This document shows, in pieces, positions 1-7,648 of a stretch of 64,000 nt of DNA (position 1 is its first letter; every line of letters begins with the position of its first letter). The stretch comes from Nocardioidaceae bacterium. GTDB lineage: Bacteria; Actinomycetota; Actinomycetes; Propionibacteriales; Nocardioidaceae. The stretch covers positions 1,847,827-1,911,826 of the forward strand of contig CP076053.1 of the NCBI GenBank assembly GCA_018672315.1. Direction: 5' to 3'. The notes under the pieces were generated by a model that ran no database searches, was not told where the DNA came from, and saw only the letters and a program-made list of their open reading frames with translations. The position numbers and the translations under genes are program-made.

Positions 1-90
1 GCCGAGCTGCGCGCGATGGGCGACGGCATCGGTCGACCCGTGCGGGAGCGCACCACCACCTACGAAGAGCCTCTTGCCCGGGTCTCCTGA
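1..90 (+). CDS. C-terminal end of an unidentified protein (cut by window start)
   Basis: The first 29 codons are open in frame 1 and end at TGA 88-90. The tail is hydrophilic and ends in PLARVS. It is too short to assign to a family. The next gene, cofC, probably begins inside it at TTG 74, which would make the two translationally coupled. A link to F420 metabolism is therefore possible but unproven. Confidence 0.55.
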   Translation, partial: AELRAMGDGIGRPVRERTTTYEEPLARVS

Positions 91-736
91 GCGCCCGGTC
101 GGTGAGCGGCCGCTGTCGCTGGTGATGACGGCGAAGCCGCTGGCGCACGCCAAGAGCCGGCTCGGCGTCGACGAGGCCGGACGGGCCCGGTGGGCGCGCG
201 ACATGCTGGCCCACGTCGTCGACACGGCCCTCGGCGCCGCGTCCGTCGGCGGCGTCGTCGTGGTCACCGCGGACCCCGACCTGGCCGATCTCGTCGCGCA
301 TCGCACGGGCGTGACGGTCCTCCGCACCGCGACCGACCCCGGGCTCCGCCCCAGCCTGGCCACCGGTCGCGACGTGGCACGGCGGCGTACGCCCGGTGCA
401 CCCGTGGGCCTGCTCGTCACGGACCTGCCGCTGCTCCGGGCCGAGGACCTCGACGCCGTCGCGGTCCAGCTGCCCGCAGCGCCCGCGGCGGCCGCCGGGC
501 TCTTCGTCGCCGACCACCTCGGCACGGGCACCACCATGCTGCTGCACCGCGCGGGCGCGGCGTCCCCGATCCTCTTCGGCGACGACTCCGCCGCCGCCCA
601 CGCACGCGCCGGCTACGTGCCCGCGACGGGCGAGCTGACCGGTCTGCGTCAGGACCTCGACGACGCCGAGGACCTGCGCACCGTCGAGTCCGGCCGGGTC
701 CGCGCGGACGGCTCGGGGATCTCGAGGGACGGCTGA
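74..736 (+). CDS. cofC: 2-phospho-L-lactate / phosphoenolpyruvate guanylyltransferase (CofC/FbiD)
   Basis: Predicted to transfer GMP from GTP to 2-phospholactate or phosphoenolpyruvate, giving the activated precursor of the deazaflavin cofactor F420. The N-terminus has the nucleotidyltransferase signature AKPLAHAKSRLG, followed by a Rossmann-like VVVVTADPDL strand, a TDLPLL segment (the family's metal-binding Asp) and GTGTTML near the middle. At 220 residues the length suits the CofC family. TTG 74 overlaps the previous stop by 17 bp; GTG 122 or ATG 125 are alternative starts that still keep the signature. The last third is overlapped on the other strand by an extended MerR reading frame. The family call is strong; the choice of substrate (actinobacterial FbiD uses PEP) is from family knowledge. 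Confidence 0.85.
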   Translation: MPGSPERPVGERPLSLVMTAKPLAHAKSRLGVDEAGRARWARDMLAHVVDTALGAASVGGVVVVTADPDLADLVAHRTGVTVLRTATDPGLRPSLATGRDVARRRTPGAPVGLLVTDLPLLRAEDLDAVAVQLPAAPAAAAGLFVADHLGTGTTMLLHRAGAASPILFGDDSAAAHARAGYVPATGELTGLRQDLDDAEDLRTVESGRVRADGSGISRDG

Positions 737-1415
737 GCCGGAAGACCGGCCAGCCGATCTCCGTACGCCACCGGCCGACGTCGTCGGTGTCGCGCGGCCC
801 GATGAGGTAGGTCTCTCGCACGGGACCTGCCACAGTCAGGGCGTTGTCGGCGATCCAGGCACCCACCTGGCCGTAGGTCACCTCGATGTCGTCGTGCTCA
901 CCGACGTGCGAGGCCACGGCCAACTCCACCGCGGGCAGGTCGACGGCTCCGACCCTCCCCCGTGCAGGAGGGTGGGAGCACGGGCGGTGGACGACGGCGT
1001 GACCCCGGCCCACCTCGAACAGCCTGTTGTCGTAGAGACCGCCCGGCGGCCCGGGCAGGTCCCCGTCGAGCGCGAGCGTCGCGTCGAGCTCGGCCATCGC
1101 GCCGGCGTACCAGCCCACGAGCTCCTCGCGGGTCAGGTCGGCCTCGACGGCAGCCACTCTCGTGGCGGGCACGGAGCGGAGCTCGACGGTGACGGGTGCG
1201 GTCTGGGGGGCCAGGATGCGTCGGACGTCGGGCAGCGGCACGTCGAGCTCGCGGAGCCGTTGGATCACCTGCGCCGTCGGGATCTGCTCGGCCCGGTAGT
1301 ACCGGTAGCCGGAGGAGCGGTCCACGAGGTCCGGGACGAGCAGCCCGGCCTCGTGGTGGCGGCGGAGCGTACGCACGCTCAGGTGCGTCACCCGCGAGAA
1401 CTCCCCGATGCTCAT
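417..1415 (-). CDS. MerR-family regulator with GyrI-like effector domain; reading frame runs on into cofC
   Basis: Residues 1-70 form a MerR winged helix: MSIGEFSRVT start, LSVRTLRRHHEAGLL, SGYRYY and LRELDVPLPDVRRIL. Residues about 75-225 look like a GyrI/AraC-type small-molecule binding domain ending in TEIGWPVF. Proteins of this kind normally stop there. Here no stop codon follows, and the frame continues about 106 Arg/Pro/Gly-rich residues antisense to the second half of cofC, ending at 417. The functional part is therefore about 745-1415. ATG 1413-1415 lies 18 nt after a promoter with the 19-nt spacer typical of MerR-controlled promoters. It probably controls itself and the divergent SnoaL-like gene. 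Either the stop codon was lost or the long tail is genuinely translated. Confidence 0.75.
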   Translation of the reverse strand: MSIGEFSRVTHLSVRTLRRHHEAGLLVPDLVDRSSGYRYYRAEQIPTAQVIQRLRELDVPLPDVRRILAPQTAPVTVELRSVPATRVAAVEADLTREELVGWYAGAMAELDATLALDGDLPGPPGGLYDNRLFEVGRGHAVVHRPCSHPPARGRVGAVDLPAVELAVASHVGEHDDIEVTYGQVGAWIADNALTVAGPVRETYLIGPRDTDDVGRWRTEIGWPVFRLSRPSRSPSRPRGPGRTRRCAGPRRRRGPDADRSARPSRARSRRVRGRRRSRRRRGSGTPRPRGAAAWWCPCRGGRRRRARRPPRALRAAGPRRRRGPRPGAAAGP

Positions 1416-1433
1416 CCGCCCTGACACGGGCCG

Positions 1434-1464
1434 AGTCTGCACCCTCCCGCGGGGGGAGAGTCCA
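1434..1464 (-). promoter_or_regulatory. MerR-type promoter of the regulator gene
   Basis: On the minus strand TGGACT (1464-1459) and CAGACT (1439-1434) are separated by exactly 19 nt. The spacer holds a dyad, CTCCC (1444-1448) and GGGAG (1454-1458). An over-long spacer with internal dyad is the hallmark of promoters twisted by MerR proteins. Inference from sequence; not tested. Confidence 0.5.
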
Positions 1465-1468
1465 GCGC

Positions 1469-1499
1469 TTGACCCTCCGACCGACGGATGCCGCACCCT
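1469..1499 (+). promoter_or_regulatory. Candidate MerR-controlled promoter of the SnoaL-like gene
   Basis: TTGACC (1469-1474) and CACCCT (1494-1499) are also separated by 19 nt, with a small TCCG/CGGA dyad in the spacer. CACCCT lies 7 nt before ATG 1507, which would make the transcript leaderless. The -10 is a weak match, so this is tentative. Confidence 0.35.
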
Positions 1500-1506
1500 G
1501 CCTGGC

Positions 1507-1884
1507 ATGACACATGAGCCCGACACCCAGACCCGGACCCAGCTCGCCGCACTGCCCACGGCGATCCGCACCTTCGTCGCCGCACACACCGCCGGCGACA
1601 CCGATACGGCGCTCGCGACCTTCGACCCCGGGGCCGTCGTGGTCGACCAGGGGGAGAGCTTCGCCGGCACCGACCGGGTGAGGGGCTTCCTCACCACGGC
1701 AGGCAGCGAGTTCAGCTACACCACGACGCTGCTCGGTGCCCGACCCGACGGTGAGGACCGGTGGGTGGTGACCCAGCGCCTGGAGGGTGACTTCCCCGGT
1801 GGGGTCGCGGTGTTGGACTACCGCTTCGCCGTGATCGGGGACCGGATCACCGAGCTGACGATCGTCAGCGCGGAGCGACCATGA
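1507..1884 (+). CDS. SnoaL-like / NTF2-fold protein
   Basis: A 125-residue protein with the usual SnoaL-like layout: an N-terminal helix pair (LPTAIRTFVAAHTAGDTDTAL), the FDPGAVVVDQGESFAGTDRVRGFL block found in ketosteroid-isomerase-fold proteins, and C-terminal strands ending in ITELTIVSAERP. Proteins of this fold bind or isomerise small molecules, but no catalytic residues can be assigned. It starts at ATG 1507, divergent from the MerR gene, and is a likely target of that regulator. Its 3' end overlaps the convergent thioesterase gene by 20 bp. Confidence 0.7.
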   Translation: MTHEPDTQTRTQLAALPTAIRTFVAAHTAGDTDTALATFDPGAVVVDQGESFAGTDRVRGFLTTAGSEFSYTTTLLGARPDGEDRWVVTQRLEGDFPGGVAVLDYRFAVIGDRITELTIVSAERP

Positions 1885-2650
1885 GCGGCTGCAGGATCCG
1901 GGCCACGACGCCGCGGTCGTCCGACGCGGTCCCGGACGCCGTTCCCACCCCGTCCGGCCCGATCGTGCTGCAGGCGTCGAGCAGGACCCACTCCCCGGCC
2001 GGGGCGCGCTCCACGCTCACCATGAGCGTCGGCGGGATCGCCCACCACTCGGCGAGCGGGAGCGTCAGCGACAGGCCGTTGGTGGAGTCCGCGACGACCA
2101 ACAGACGCTCGAGCGGCGAGGTCTCCGTGCCCTCGATCAGCGGGATCCGCAGGCGGGTCCACACCAGCGCCGGACCGGGCTCGTAGCCGCCCTCGACGAA
2201 GCGCCAGTCGATCGCACGGCCGTAACCCCAGGTCGGGCTGACGCCGTCGAAGAACCGCTCGGGCCCCTCCGGCCCGATGTCCGGGACCGCGGTGTCGGGT
2301 CTCCAGTGCTCGGCCGTCGCGCCCGGCGTCGACCTGATCAACCAGGCGCTCGCCGTGACGGCGGGTCGGTCGCCCGCCCACAGCGTCGCCTCGACCAGCT
2401 CGACCCGACGGCCGGGTCGCACCACGGAGGCTTCCACGCGGACGCGCCCCTGGGGGATCCCGCCGAGGAAGTTCGCCGTGAACCGTGCGACCTGCAGGTC
2501 GTCGCTGCTGCGCACCCCCTCGATGGCGTGGGCGAGCAGGGCCGAGGGCGGTCCGCCGTGCTGGAGGCTCTCGTCCCACGGGCTGGCGGTGGCCGGCGTC
2601 GACTCGAAGGTGTCGTCGCCGAGGGGGACGTAGAACGCGGAGGCACTCAC
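1865..2650 (-). CDS. Acyl-CoA thioesterase, double-hotdog TesB-like
   Basis: A 261-residue protein with the double-hotdog pattern of TesB-like thioesterases. The N-terminal half has ASPWDESLQHGGPPSALLA (HGG motif) and VARFTANFLGGIPQGRV; the C-terminal half contains WTRLRIPLIEG and WVLLDACSTIGPDGVG. It would hydrolyse acyl-CoA or related thioesters; the substrate is unknown. GTG 2650 is chosen because TACGTT lies 7 nt upstream, which suits a leaderless message. A TTG three codons earlier (2659) is the alternative. It converges on the SnoaL-like gene with a 20-bp tail overlap. Confidence 0.75.
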   Translation of the reverse strand: MSASAFYVPLGDDTFESTPATASPWDESLQHGGPPSALLAHAIEGVRSSDDLQVARFTANFLGGIPQGRVRVEASVVRPGRRVELVEATLWAGDRPAVTASAWLIRSTPGATAEHWRPDTAVPDIGPEGPERFFDGVSPTWGYGRAIDWRFVEGGYEPGPALVWTRLRIPLIEGTETSPLERLLVVADSTNGLSLTLPLAEWWAIPPTLMVSVERAPAGEWVLLDACSTIGPDGVGTASGTASDDRGVVARILQPLMVAPR

Positions 2651-2657
2651 GCCGCCC

Positions 2658-2663
2658 AACGTA
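2658..2663 (-). promoter_or_regulatory. -10 box of thioesterase gene (leaderless)
   Basis: TACGTT on the minus strand, 7 nt before GTG 2650, with no Shine-Dalgarno sequence between. Confidence 0.45.
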
Positions 2664-2680
2664 CGGCGGCCCCCGGCGGC

Positions 2681-2715
2681 GCCGCGCGCCGCGCGCCGCG
2701 CGCCGCGCGCCGCGC
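2681..2715. repeat. Five perfect tandem copies of a 7-bp GC-only unit
   Basis: GCCGCGC repeated five times without mismatch, in the gap between the divergent thioesterase and FAD-oxidoreductase genes. It ends directly against TTGACG (2716-2721), a possible -35 for the rightward gene. A pure GC heptamer array can slip during replication and could vary promoter spacing between strains. Confidence 0.9.
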
Positions 2716-2796
2716 TTGACGGTGGAGGGCGTGGACCCGGAGCATCCGTCCACCGGGCCGCACGGCCCGGACCGTGCCCGGGAGCAGGAGGTCCAC

Positions 2797-3963
2797 GTGA
2801 GCCCAGCCGAGCGGGGAGCGTGGCCGTCCCGGGCCGACGTGGTCGTCGTCGGCGGCGGCGTCATCGGGGTCAGCAGCGCCTTCCACCTGGCCCGGGCGGG
2901 CGTACGCGTCGTGCTGCTCGAGGCCGGCGCGCTGGGGTCCGGCTCGACGTGCAAGGCCGCTGGTGGCGTCCGCGCCCAGTTCTCCGACGCGGTGAACGTC
3001 GAGCTCGGGCGGCGCAGCCTGCGCACCTTCGAGACCTTCGGCGAGCAGTTCGGGCAGGAGATCGACCTGCACCAGGTCGGCTACCTGATGCTCCTCGACG
3101 ACCCCGACGACGTGGTCGCCTTCGAGGCCGCCGCCGCGCTGCAGCGGTCGATGGGCATCGAGAGCCACGTCATCGACGTCGCCGAGGCGAGACGGCTCTC
3201 ACCGCTCGTGGACACCGACGGGCTCCTCGCCGCCGCCTGGACGCCGCGGGACGGTCACTGCACGCCGGAGTCCGTGGTGCTGGGGTACGCCGGCGCCGCG
3301 CGCCGGGCCGGCGCCACGCTGCTGCGCGGCTGCCGTGCCACGGGGATCGAGCTGGACGGTGGCGACGTGGTCGGCGTGCGCACCGCGGTCGGCACGATCG
3401 CGACCGACACCGTGGTCTGCGCCGCCGGCGCCTGGTCGGGCCAGGTGGCCGCGCAGGTCGGCGTCGACCTGCCGGTCGAGCCCGTACGCCGTCAGATCCT
3501 CACCACCGACGACGTGCCGGGACTCGACCCGGCCACCCCGTTCACGATCGACTTCTCGACCAGCTTCTACTTCCACGGCGAGGGGAGGGGACTGCTGCTC
3601 GGGATGAGCGACCCCGAGGAGACCCCGGGCTTCCGCACGGGACGCTCCGACGCCTGGCTGCCCCGCCTCGCCGAGGTCATCGAGCGCCGGGCCCCGTCCC
3701 TCGCCGACGTGGGCATCGCCGGCGGGTGGGCCGGGCTCTACGAGGTCACGCCCGACCACAACGCGCTGATCGGCGAGGCGACCGAGGTCTCCCGGTTCCT
3801 CTACGCCACCGGCTTCTCCGGGCACGGCTTCCTGATGGGCCCCGCGGTCGGCGAGGTGGTGCGCGACCTGGTGCTCGGGCGTACGCCGTGCGTCGACGTC
3901 AGTGGGCTGTCGGCCGAGCGCTTCGCGGCCCAGGACGTGCGCCTCGAACGCGCCATCGTCTGA
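2797..3963 (+). CDS. FAD-dependent oxidoreductase, sarcosine oxidase beta / DadA-like
   Basis: A 388-residue flavoprotein of the glycine/D-amino-acid oxidase family. DVVVVGGGVIGVSSAFHLARAG at residues 9-30 is the Rossmann FAD-binding motif GxGxxG, followed by E/AG at the end of the second strand. GSGSTCKAAGGVR resembles the SoxB region that binds flavin. The C-terminus has YEVTPDHNALIGE and FSGHGFLMGPAVGE, typical of sarcosine/dimethylglycine oxidases. It would oxidise an N-methyl or D-amino acid; the substrate cannot be read. GTG 2797 is preceded by GGAGCAGGAG at 6 nt. It stands alone between a divergent thioesterase and a convergent usp gene. Confidence 0.8.
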   Translation: MSPAERGAWPSRADVVVVGGGVIGVSSAFHLARAGVRVVLLEAGALGSGSTCKAAGGVRAQFSDAVNVELGRRSLRTFETFGEQFGQEIDLHQVGYLMLLDDPDDVVAFEAAAALQRSMGIESHVIDVAEARRLSPLVDTDGLLAAAWTPRDGHCTPESVVLGYAGAARRAGATLLRGCRATGIELDGGDVVGVRTAVGTIATDTVVCAAGAWSGQVAAQVGVDLPVEPVRRQILTTDDVPGLDPATPFTIDFSTSFYFHGEGRGLLLGMSDPEETPGFRTGRSDAWLPRLAEVIERRAPSLADVGIAGGWAGLYEVTPDHNALIGEATEVSRFLYATGFSGHGFLMGPAVGEVVRDLVLGRTPCVDVSGLSAERFAAQDVRLERAIV

Positions 3964-3986
3964 GGGGGCCGCGGAGCCGGGCCGGA

Positions 3987-4346
3987 TCAGGGCTTCACGG
4001 CCAGCACCGGCATCGTGGCGTCCAGCAGGATCTGCTGCGCGAGCGACCCGAAGAGCAGCTTGCCGGTGGGGCTGCGGTGGCGTACGCCGATGACGATCAC
4101 GGAGGCGTCGTGCCGGGTGGCGGCGTCGAGCAGGGCGCCGGCAGCGTCGGGCTGACGCGGGTCGCGCTGCTCCACGACGACCCGTACGCCGCTCTCCCGC
4201 ACGAGGGACTCACCGGCCGCGCGGCCGGTCCCGTCGCCGAGGTCGAAGACGACGAGGTCCTCCTCACGGCGGCGGGCCTCCTCCGCGCCGGCGTGCAGCG
4301 CGGCGGTGCTCTCCCTGGTCGGGAGGTGGGCGACGAGGACGGTCAT
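3987..4346 (-). CDS. Universal stress protein (UspA family)
   Basis: A single 119-residue Usp domain: TVLVAHLPTRESTAAL at the N-terminus, a central LLDAATRHDASVIVIGVR and the C-terminal SPTGKLLFGSLAQQILLDATMPVLAVKP. That tail is the G2xG9xS/T-type ATP-binding signature region. ATG 4346 has GGAG 6 nt upstream. It lies 74 bp downstream of tctA on the same strand and may be co-transcribed with the tctCBA transporter, an arrangement found in other genomes. Confidence 0.85.
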   Translation of the reverse strand: MTVLVAHLPTRESTAALHAGAEEARRREEDLVVFDLGDGTGRAAGESLVRESGVRVVVEQRDPRQPDAAGALLDAATRHDASVIVIGVRHRSPTGKLLFGSLAQQILLDATMPVLAVKP

Positions 4347-4420
4347 GGTGACTCCGATCGGTTCAGAGGAGTGGTGCAGAGGTGGGGCGGCCGGGGTGGG
4401 CCGGGTGGACCGGGGTGAGG

Positions 4421-5929
4421 TCAGACGTCGACGGACGCGCGGCTGCGGAGGCTCTGGGCGGCCTTGACCAGCACCAGCAGCAGGAGCACGGCGTACAGCA
4501 CGAGCGGGATCGGCCCGCCCACGAAGACGCCGTAGTCGCCGTTGGAGCTCAGCAACGCCTCGCGCATGCTGGACTCGGCCAGCGGGCCGAGCACCATGCC
4601 GATGAGCGCGGGCGCCACCGGCACGTCGTAGCGCCGCATCACGAAGCCGAGCACCCCGAGCACGAGGAACGCGAACAGGTCGAAGGTCGACTGGGCGGTG
4701 GCATAGATGCCGAGGCCGCAGAAGACGACGATCCCGCCGTAGATGTACGGCGCCGGGATCAGCAGCAGCCGCGACCACAGGTGCGCGAACGGCAGGTTGA
4801 TCACCAGTAGCACGACCATCGCGAGGAAGAAGCTGGCCAGCAGCGACCAGACCAGGTCGGCGGAGTTGTCGAAGAGCAGCGGGCCCGGCTGCAGGCCGTA
4901 CTGCCGGAACGCGCCCAGCATGATCGCGGCGGTCGCGGAGACGGGCAGCCCGAGGGCGAGCAGCGCGGCCATCGCCATCCCCGTGGTCGCGTTGCCCGCC
5001 GCCTCCGGGGCGGCCAGGCCGCGCAGGGCGCCGGTGCCGAACTTCGGCGACCCGGACCGGCGGTCCAGGCGGCGCTCCACGTCGTACGCCATGAACGTGG
5101 GGACGTCGGCCCCGCCGACGGGGATGACACCGAAGGGCAGGCCGATCGCGGTGCCGCGGGCGATGGCCGGCGCTGCCTCCTTCACCTCGGCGAGCGAGAG
5201 GTGGGCCCGCTCGCCCTTGGTCCCGAGCTGGGGCGGGCGTGCCTCGCGCGCGAACCGGGTGGCGACCTTCAGCACCTCGCCGAGGGCCAGCAGCGCGACG
5301 GCGACCACGACGAGCGAGACGCCGTCGAAGAGCTGCGGGGAGCCGAAGGTGAACCGGTCCGCCCCGGAGAAGGCGTCGACGCCGACGGTGGCGAAGGACA
5401 GCCCCAGCACGAGGGAGGCAAGCCCCTTGACCACGGACTCCGCGACCACCGAGGAGATGGCGATGAACGCAAGGAGCGAGAGCGCGAAGTACTCAGCCGG
5501 CCCGAACGCGGTCGACCAGTCGGCCAGCGTCGGGGCGAGGAAGACCACCACGACCGAGGCGCTCATGCCTCCGACGAAGGCACCGATGGCGGCGACCGCG
5601 AGGGCCTGGGGTGCCCGTCCGGCCTTGGCCATCGCATGACCCTCGAAGGTCGAGGCGATCGCCGAGGCCTGCCCCGGGGTGTTCATCAGGATGCCCATGG
5701 TCGAGTCGCCGAAGAGGCCGCCGAAGTAGACGCCCGCGAAGAGGATGAAGGCCGCGGTCGGGTCGAGCGCGAAGGTCATCGGCAGCAGCAGCGCCACGGC
5801 CATCGACGAGCCCAGGCCCGGAAGGACGCCGACGGCGGTGCCGATGAGGCACCCGACGACGACCCACAGCAGGTTCATCGGGGTGAAGGCGCCGGCGAAA
5901 CCGCCGAGCAGCAGGTCGAGCTGATCCAT
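4421..5929 (-). CDS. tctA: Tripartite tricarboxylate transporter, large membrane subunit TctA
   Basis: A 502-residue hydrophobic protein of the TctA family (usually about 500 residues, 12 membrane spans). It carries the conserved GTAVGVLPGLG near residue 38, NTPGQASAIASTFEGHAMAKAG, GVIPVGGADVPTFMAYDVERRL, and a second half that repeats the motif pattern. It forms the proton-driven translocation channel for citrate-like di/tricarboxylates with TctB. The ATG at 5929 overlaps the tctB stop in a TGATG, so translation is coupled. The substrate is not predictable from sequence. Confidence 0.92.
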   Translation of the reverse strand: MDQLDLLLGGFAGAFTPMNLLWVVVGCLIGTAVGVLPGLGSSMAVALLLPMTFALDPTAAFILFAGVYFGGLFGDSTMGILMNTPGQASAIASTFEGHAMAKAGRAPQALAVAAIGAFVGGMSASVVVVFLAPTLADWSTAFGPAEYFALSLLAFIAISSVVAESVVKGLASLVLGLSFATVGVDAFSGADRFTFGSPQLFDGVSLVVVAVALLALGEVLKVATRFAREARPPQLGTKGERAHLSLAEVKEAAPAIARGTAIGLPFGVIPVGGADVPTFMAYDVERRLDRRSGSPKFGTGALRGLAAPEAAGNATTGMAMAALLALGLPVSATAAIMLGAFRQYGLQPGPLLFDNSADLVWSLLASFFLAMVVLLVINLPFAHLWSRLLLIPAPYIYGGIVVFCGLGIYATAQSTFDLFAFLVLGVLGFVMRRYDVPVAPALIGMVLGPLAESSMREALLSSNGDYGVFVGGPIPLVLYAVLLLLVLVKAAQSLRSRASVDV

Positions 5930-6459
5930 CACAGACCTCCCAGGATCCCGGACGGCAGGGGCAGGCCGAGGCCCGCTCCGAAGACGAGGTAGACCGCGCT
6001 GGACAGGACCAGGCCGAGCCCGAGGTCGTACGCGGGGCGGACACTGCGGAAGGCGCGGGTGACGCACCAGAAGAGCAGGGCGGCGCCGATGACCCAGCCG
6101 AGCAGGTCGAGCAGCGAGGCGAAGGCCGCGAAGCCGCCGGCGATCCAGGCGAAGGCGGTCCAGTCGCTGTACGTGCGGTGCTCACCGCGGTCGGCCGCGT
6201 CCGGTGCGCGCAGGTAGTGCACGACCAGCAGGGCGCTGAGCACGTAGCCGGCGACGGCGAGGATGGTCGGGAAGAAGCGTGGGCCGGGGAAGTCGGCGTC
6301 CTCGGGCACCTCCATCTGCACCAGGCCGACCACCAGCAGCGTGCTGACCAGCGCCACGATTGCCGGCACGATCAGCGCGCCGTGGCCGCGGGGGAGGGTG
6401 GCGCGCGGGTCCCGGGGGTCCCGGGCGTCGGCCCGGGTGCGCGGGGCGGCTACGTGCAT
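5929..6459 (-). CDS. tctB: Tripartite tricarboxylate transporter, small membrane subunit TctB
   Basis: A 176-residue membrane protein with about four hydrophobic spans (LIVPAIVALVSTLLVVGL, FFPTILAVAGYVLSALLVV, FAWIAGGFAAFASLLDLLGWV, LGLVLSSAVYLVF). The DADFPGPRFFP block after the first span is typical of TctB. It partners TctA. Both ends overlap neighbours by 1 bp in TGATG junctions, so tctC, tctB and tctA form one translationally coupled operon. Confidence 0.88.
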   Translation of the reverse strand: MHVAAPRTRADARDPRDPRATLPRGHGALIVPAIVALVSTLLVVGLVQMEVPEDADFPGPRFFPTILAVAGYVLSALLVVHYLRAPDAADRGEHRTYSDWTAFAWIAGGFAAFASLLDLLGWVIGAALLFWCVTRAFRSVRPAYDLGLGLVLSSAVYLVFGAGLGLPLPSGILGGL

Positions 6460-7478
6460 CACAGTCCCAGCTCCTCGTACAGGTCGGCGACGCGCTGCTG
6501 CTCGTCGCGGGCGAAGCGGCGCAGCTCGGCGCCTTCGAGCCAGACAGTGCTCCACTGGTTGCGGCGCACCGCGTCCTTCCACTCAGGGGTCTCGACGATG
6601 TCGGCGTACACCGCACGGATCTCGCGCACCTGGGCATCGGTGACCCCCGGCGGGGCGTAGACCGCGCGCCAGTTCGACAGGGTCACGTCGTGGCCCTGCT
6701 CGCGCAGCGTCGGGATGTCGACACCGTCGAGCCGGTCCTCGGCCACCAGCCCGAGCGCCCTCAGTCGCCCCGACGCGATCTGGTCGTCGACGTCGGGGAA
6801 GCCCGACGTCGCGGCGGCGGCGGTCCCGGTCACCAGCGACTGGGCGACCTCGCCACCCCCGGACGCGGGGATGTAGTTGACCTCGGTGGGGTCCAGCCCC
6901 GCGGAGATCGCGAGCTCGGCCATCACGAGCTGGTCGAAGCTGCCCCCGCCGGTGAAGGGCACGGCACCGGGCTCGGCGGTCCATGCCTCGATGAGGTCCT
7001 CCAGGGTGCGGAGCGACGAGTCGGCGGGCACGACGACCACGTCGTACTCCTCGACCACCCGGACCACCGGGGTGACGTCGTCCATCGTGACCCCGGTGTC
7101 GAGCTGCTCGACCCCGGCCACCAGGCCCGTGCCGCCGACCATGACGGTGCCGGCCTCGCCGGAGCGGCGCGCGAGGTTCGTGAGCCCGATCGTGCCGGCG
7201 GCGCCGGGCACGTTGAGCACCTGCACGTTGGTGCCGATGCCGTTCTCACGCATGGCGTTCTGGCTCTCACGCATGAAGGTGTCCCAGCCGCCGCCCGCGG
7301 ACGCCGGTGCGATGAGTGTCGCCTTCGTCCGCAGGCCCGTCGAGACGCCGGCGCTCTGGGCCGAGGTGGCGACGGCTGCTGCGACGACGCCTGCGGCGAC
7401 CACCGCGCCGGTGGCGCGGGCGAGGCGGACGCGGCCGCTGCGCGTGCCCGTGGCTCGCTCGCTGGTCGGATCGGTCAT
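6459..7478 (-). CDS. tctC: Tripartite tricarboxylate transporter, periplasmic binding protein TctC
   Basis: A 339-residue extracytoplasmic solute receptor of the TctC/Bug family. A basic N-terminus and hydrophobic segment (VVAAGVVAAAVATSAQSAG) form a probable Sec signal peptide. No lipobox Cys is present, although actinobacteria often anchor such proteins. Family blocks include LIAPASAGGGWDTFMR, NVPGAAGTIGL, VPADSSLRTLEDLI, FTGGGSFDQLVMAEL and YIPASGGGEVAQSLVTG. First gene of the operon, divergent from a CitA-type sensor kinase that is probably its regulator. Confidence 0.9.
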   Translation of the reverse strand: MTDPTSERATGTRSGRVRLARATGAVVAAGVVAAAVATSAQSAGVSTGLRTKATLIAPASAGGGWDTFMRESQNAMRENGIGTNVQVLNVPGAAGTIGLTNLARRSGEAGTVMVGGTGLVAGVEQLDTGVTMDDVTPVVRVVEEYDVVVVPADSSLRTLEDLIEAWTAEPGAVPFTGGGSFDQLVMAELAISAGLDPTEVNYIPASGGGEVAQSLVTGTAAAATSGFPDVDDQIASGRLRALGLVAEDRLDGVDIPTLREQGHDVTLSNWRAVYAPPGVTDAQVREIRAVYADIVETPEWKDAVRRNQWSTVWLEGAELRRFARDEQQRVADLYEELGL

Positions 7479-7517
7479 GGTCCCTCCCGGGTCCGTACGT
7501 CTGTGTCTGCGGCCACA

Positions 7518-7529
7518 TGACGGCCGTCA
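7518..7529. repeat. 12-bp perfect palindrome between tctC and the sensor kinase gene
   Basis: TGACGGCCGTCA, centred 40 bp before the tctC start in the 170-bp divergent gap. Position and symmetry suit an operator for the neighbouring response regulator. Function is inferred from position only. Confidence 0.35.
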
Positions 7530-7636
7530 CATCGCGCTGAACGTACGAACGGGAGCGGTCCGGCGGGAACCTTGCGGTGGTACTGGTCGTAATGGAACTT
7601 GTGGTCACGCCCCACGAGGTGTCCTGTGAGGTCGGG

Positions 7637-7642
7637 CACAAT
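7637..7642 (+). promoter_or_regulatory. Possible -10 box of sensor kinase gene
   Basis: CACAAT lies 6 nt before ATG 7649 and no Shine-Dalgarno sequence is present, so the kinase message may be leaderless. Confidence 0.3.
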
Positions 7643-7648
7643 GGACCG

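Noticed and set aside
898-1587. Alternative minus-strand frame of 229 codons overlapping the MerR gene
   Set aside because: Its product is an Arg/Pro/Ala-rich shadow. The MerR frame in the same region has clear helix-turn-helix motifs.
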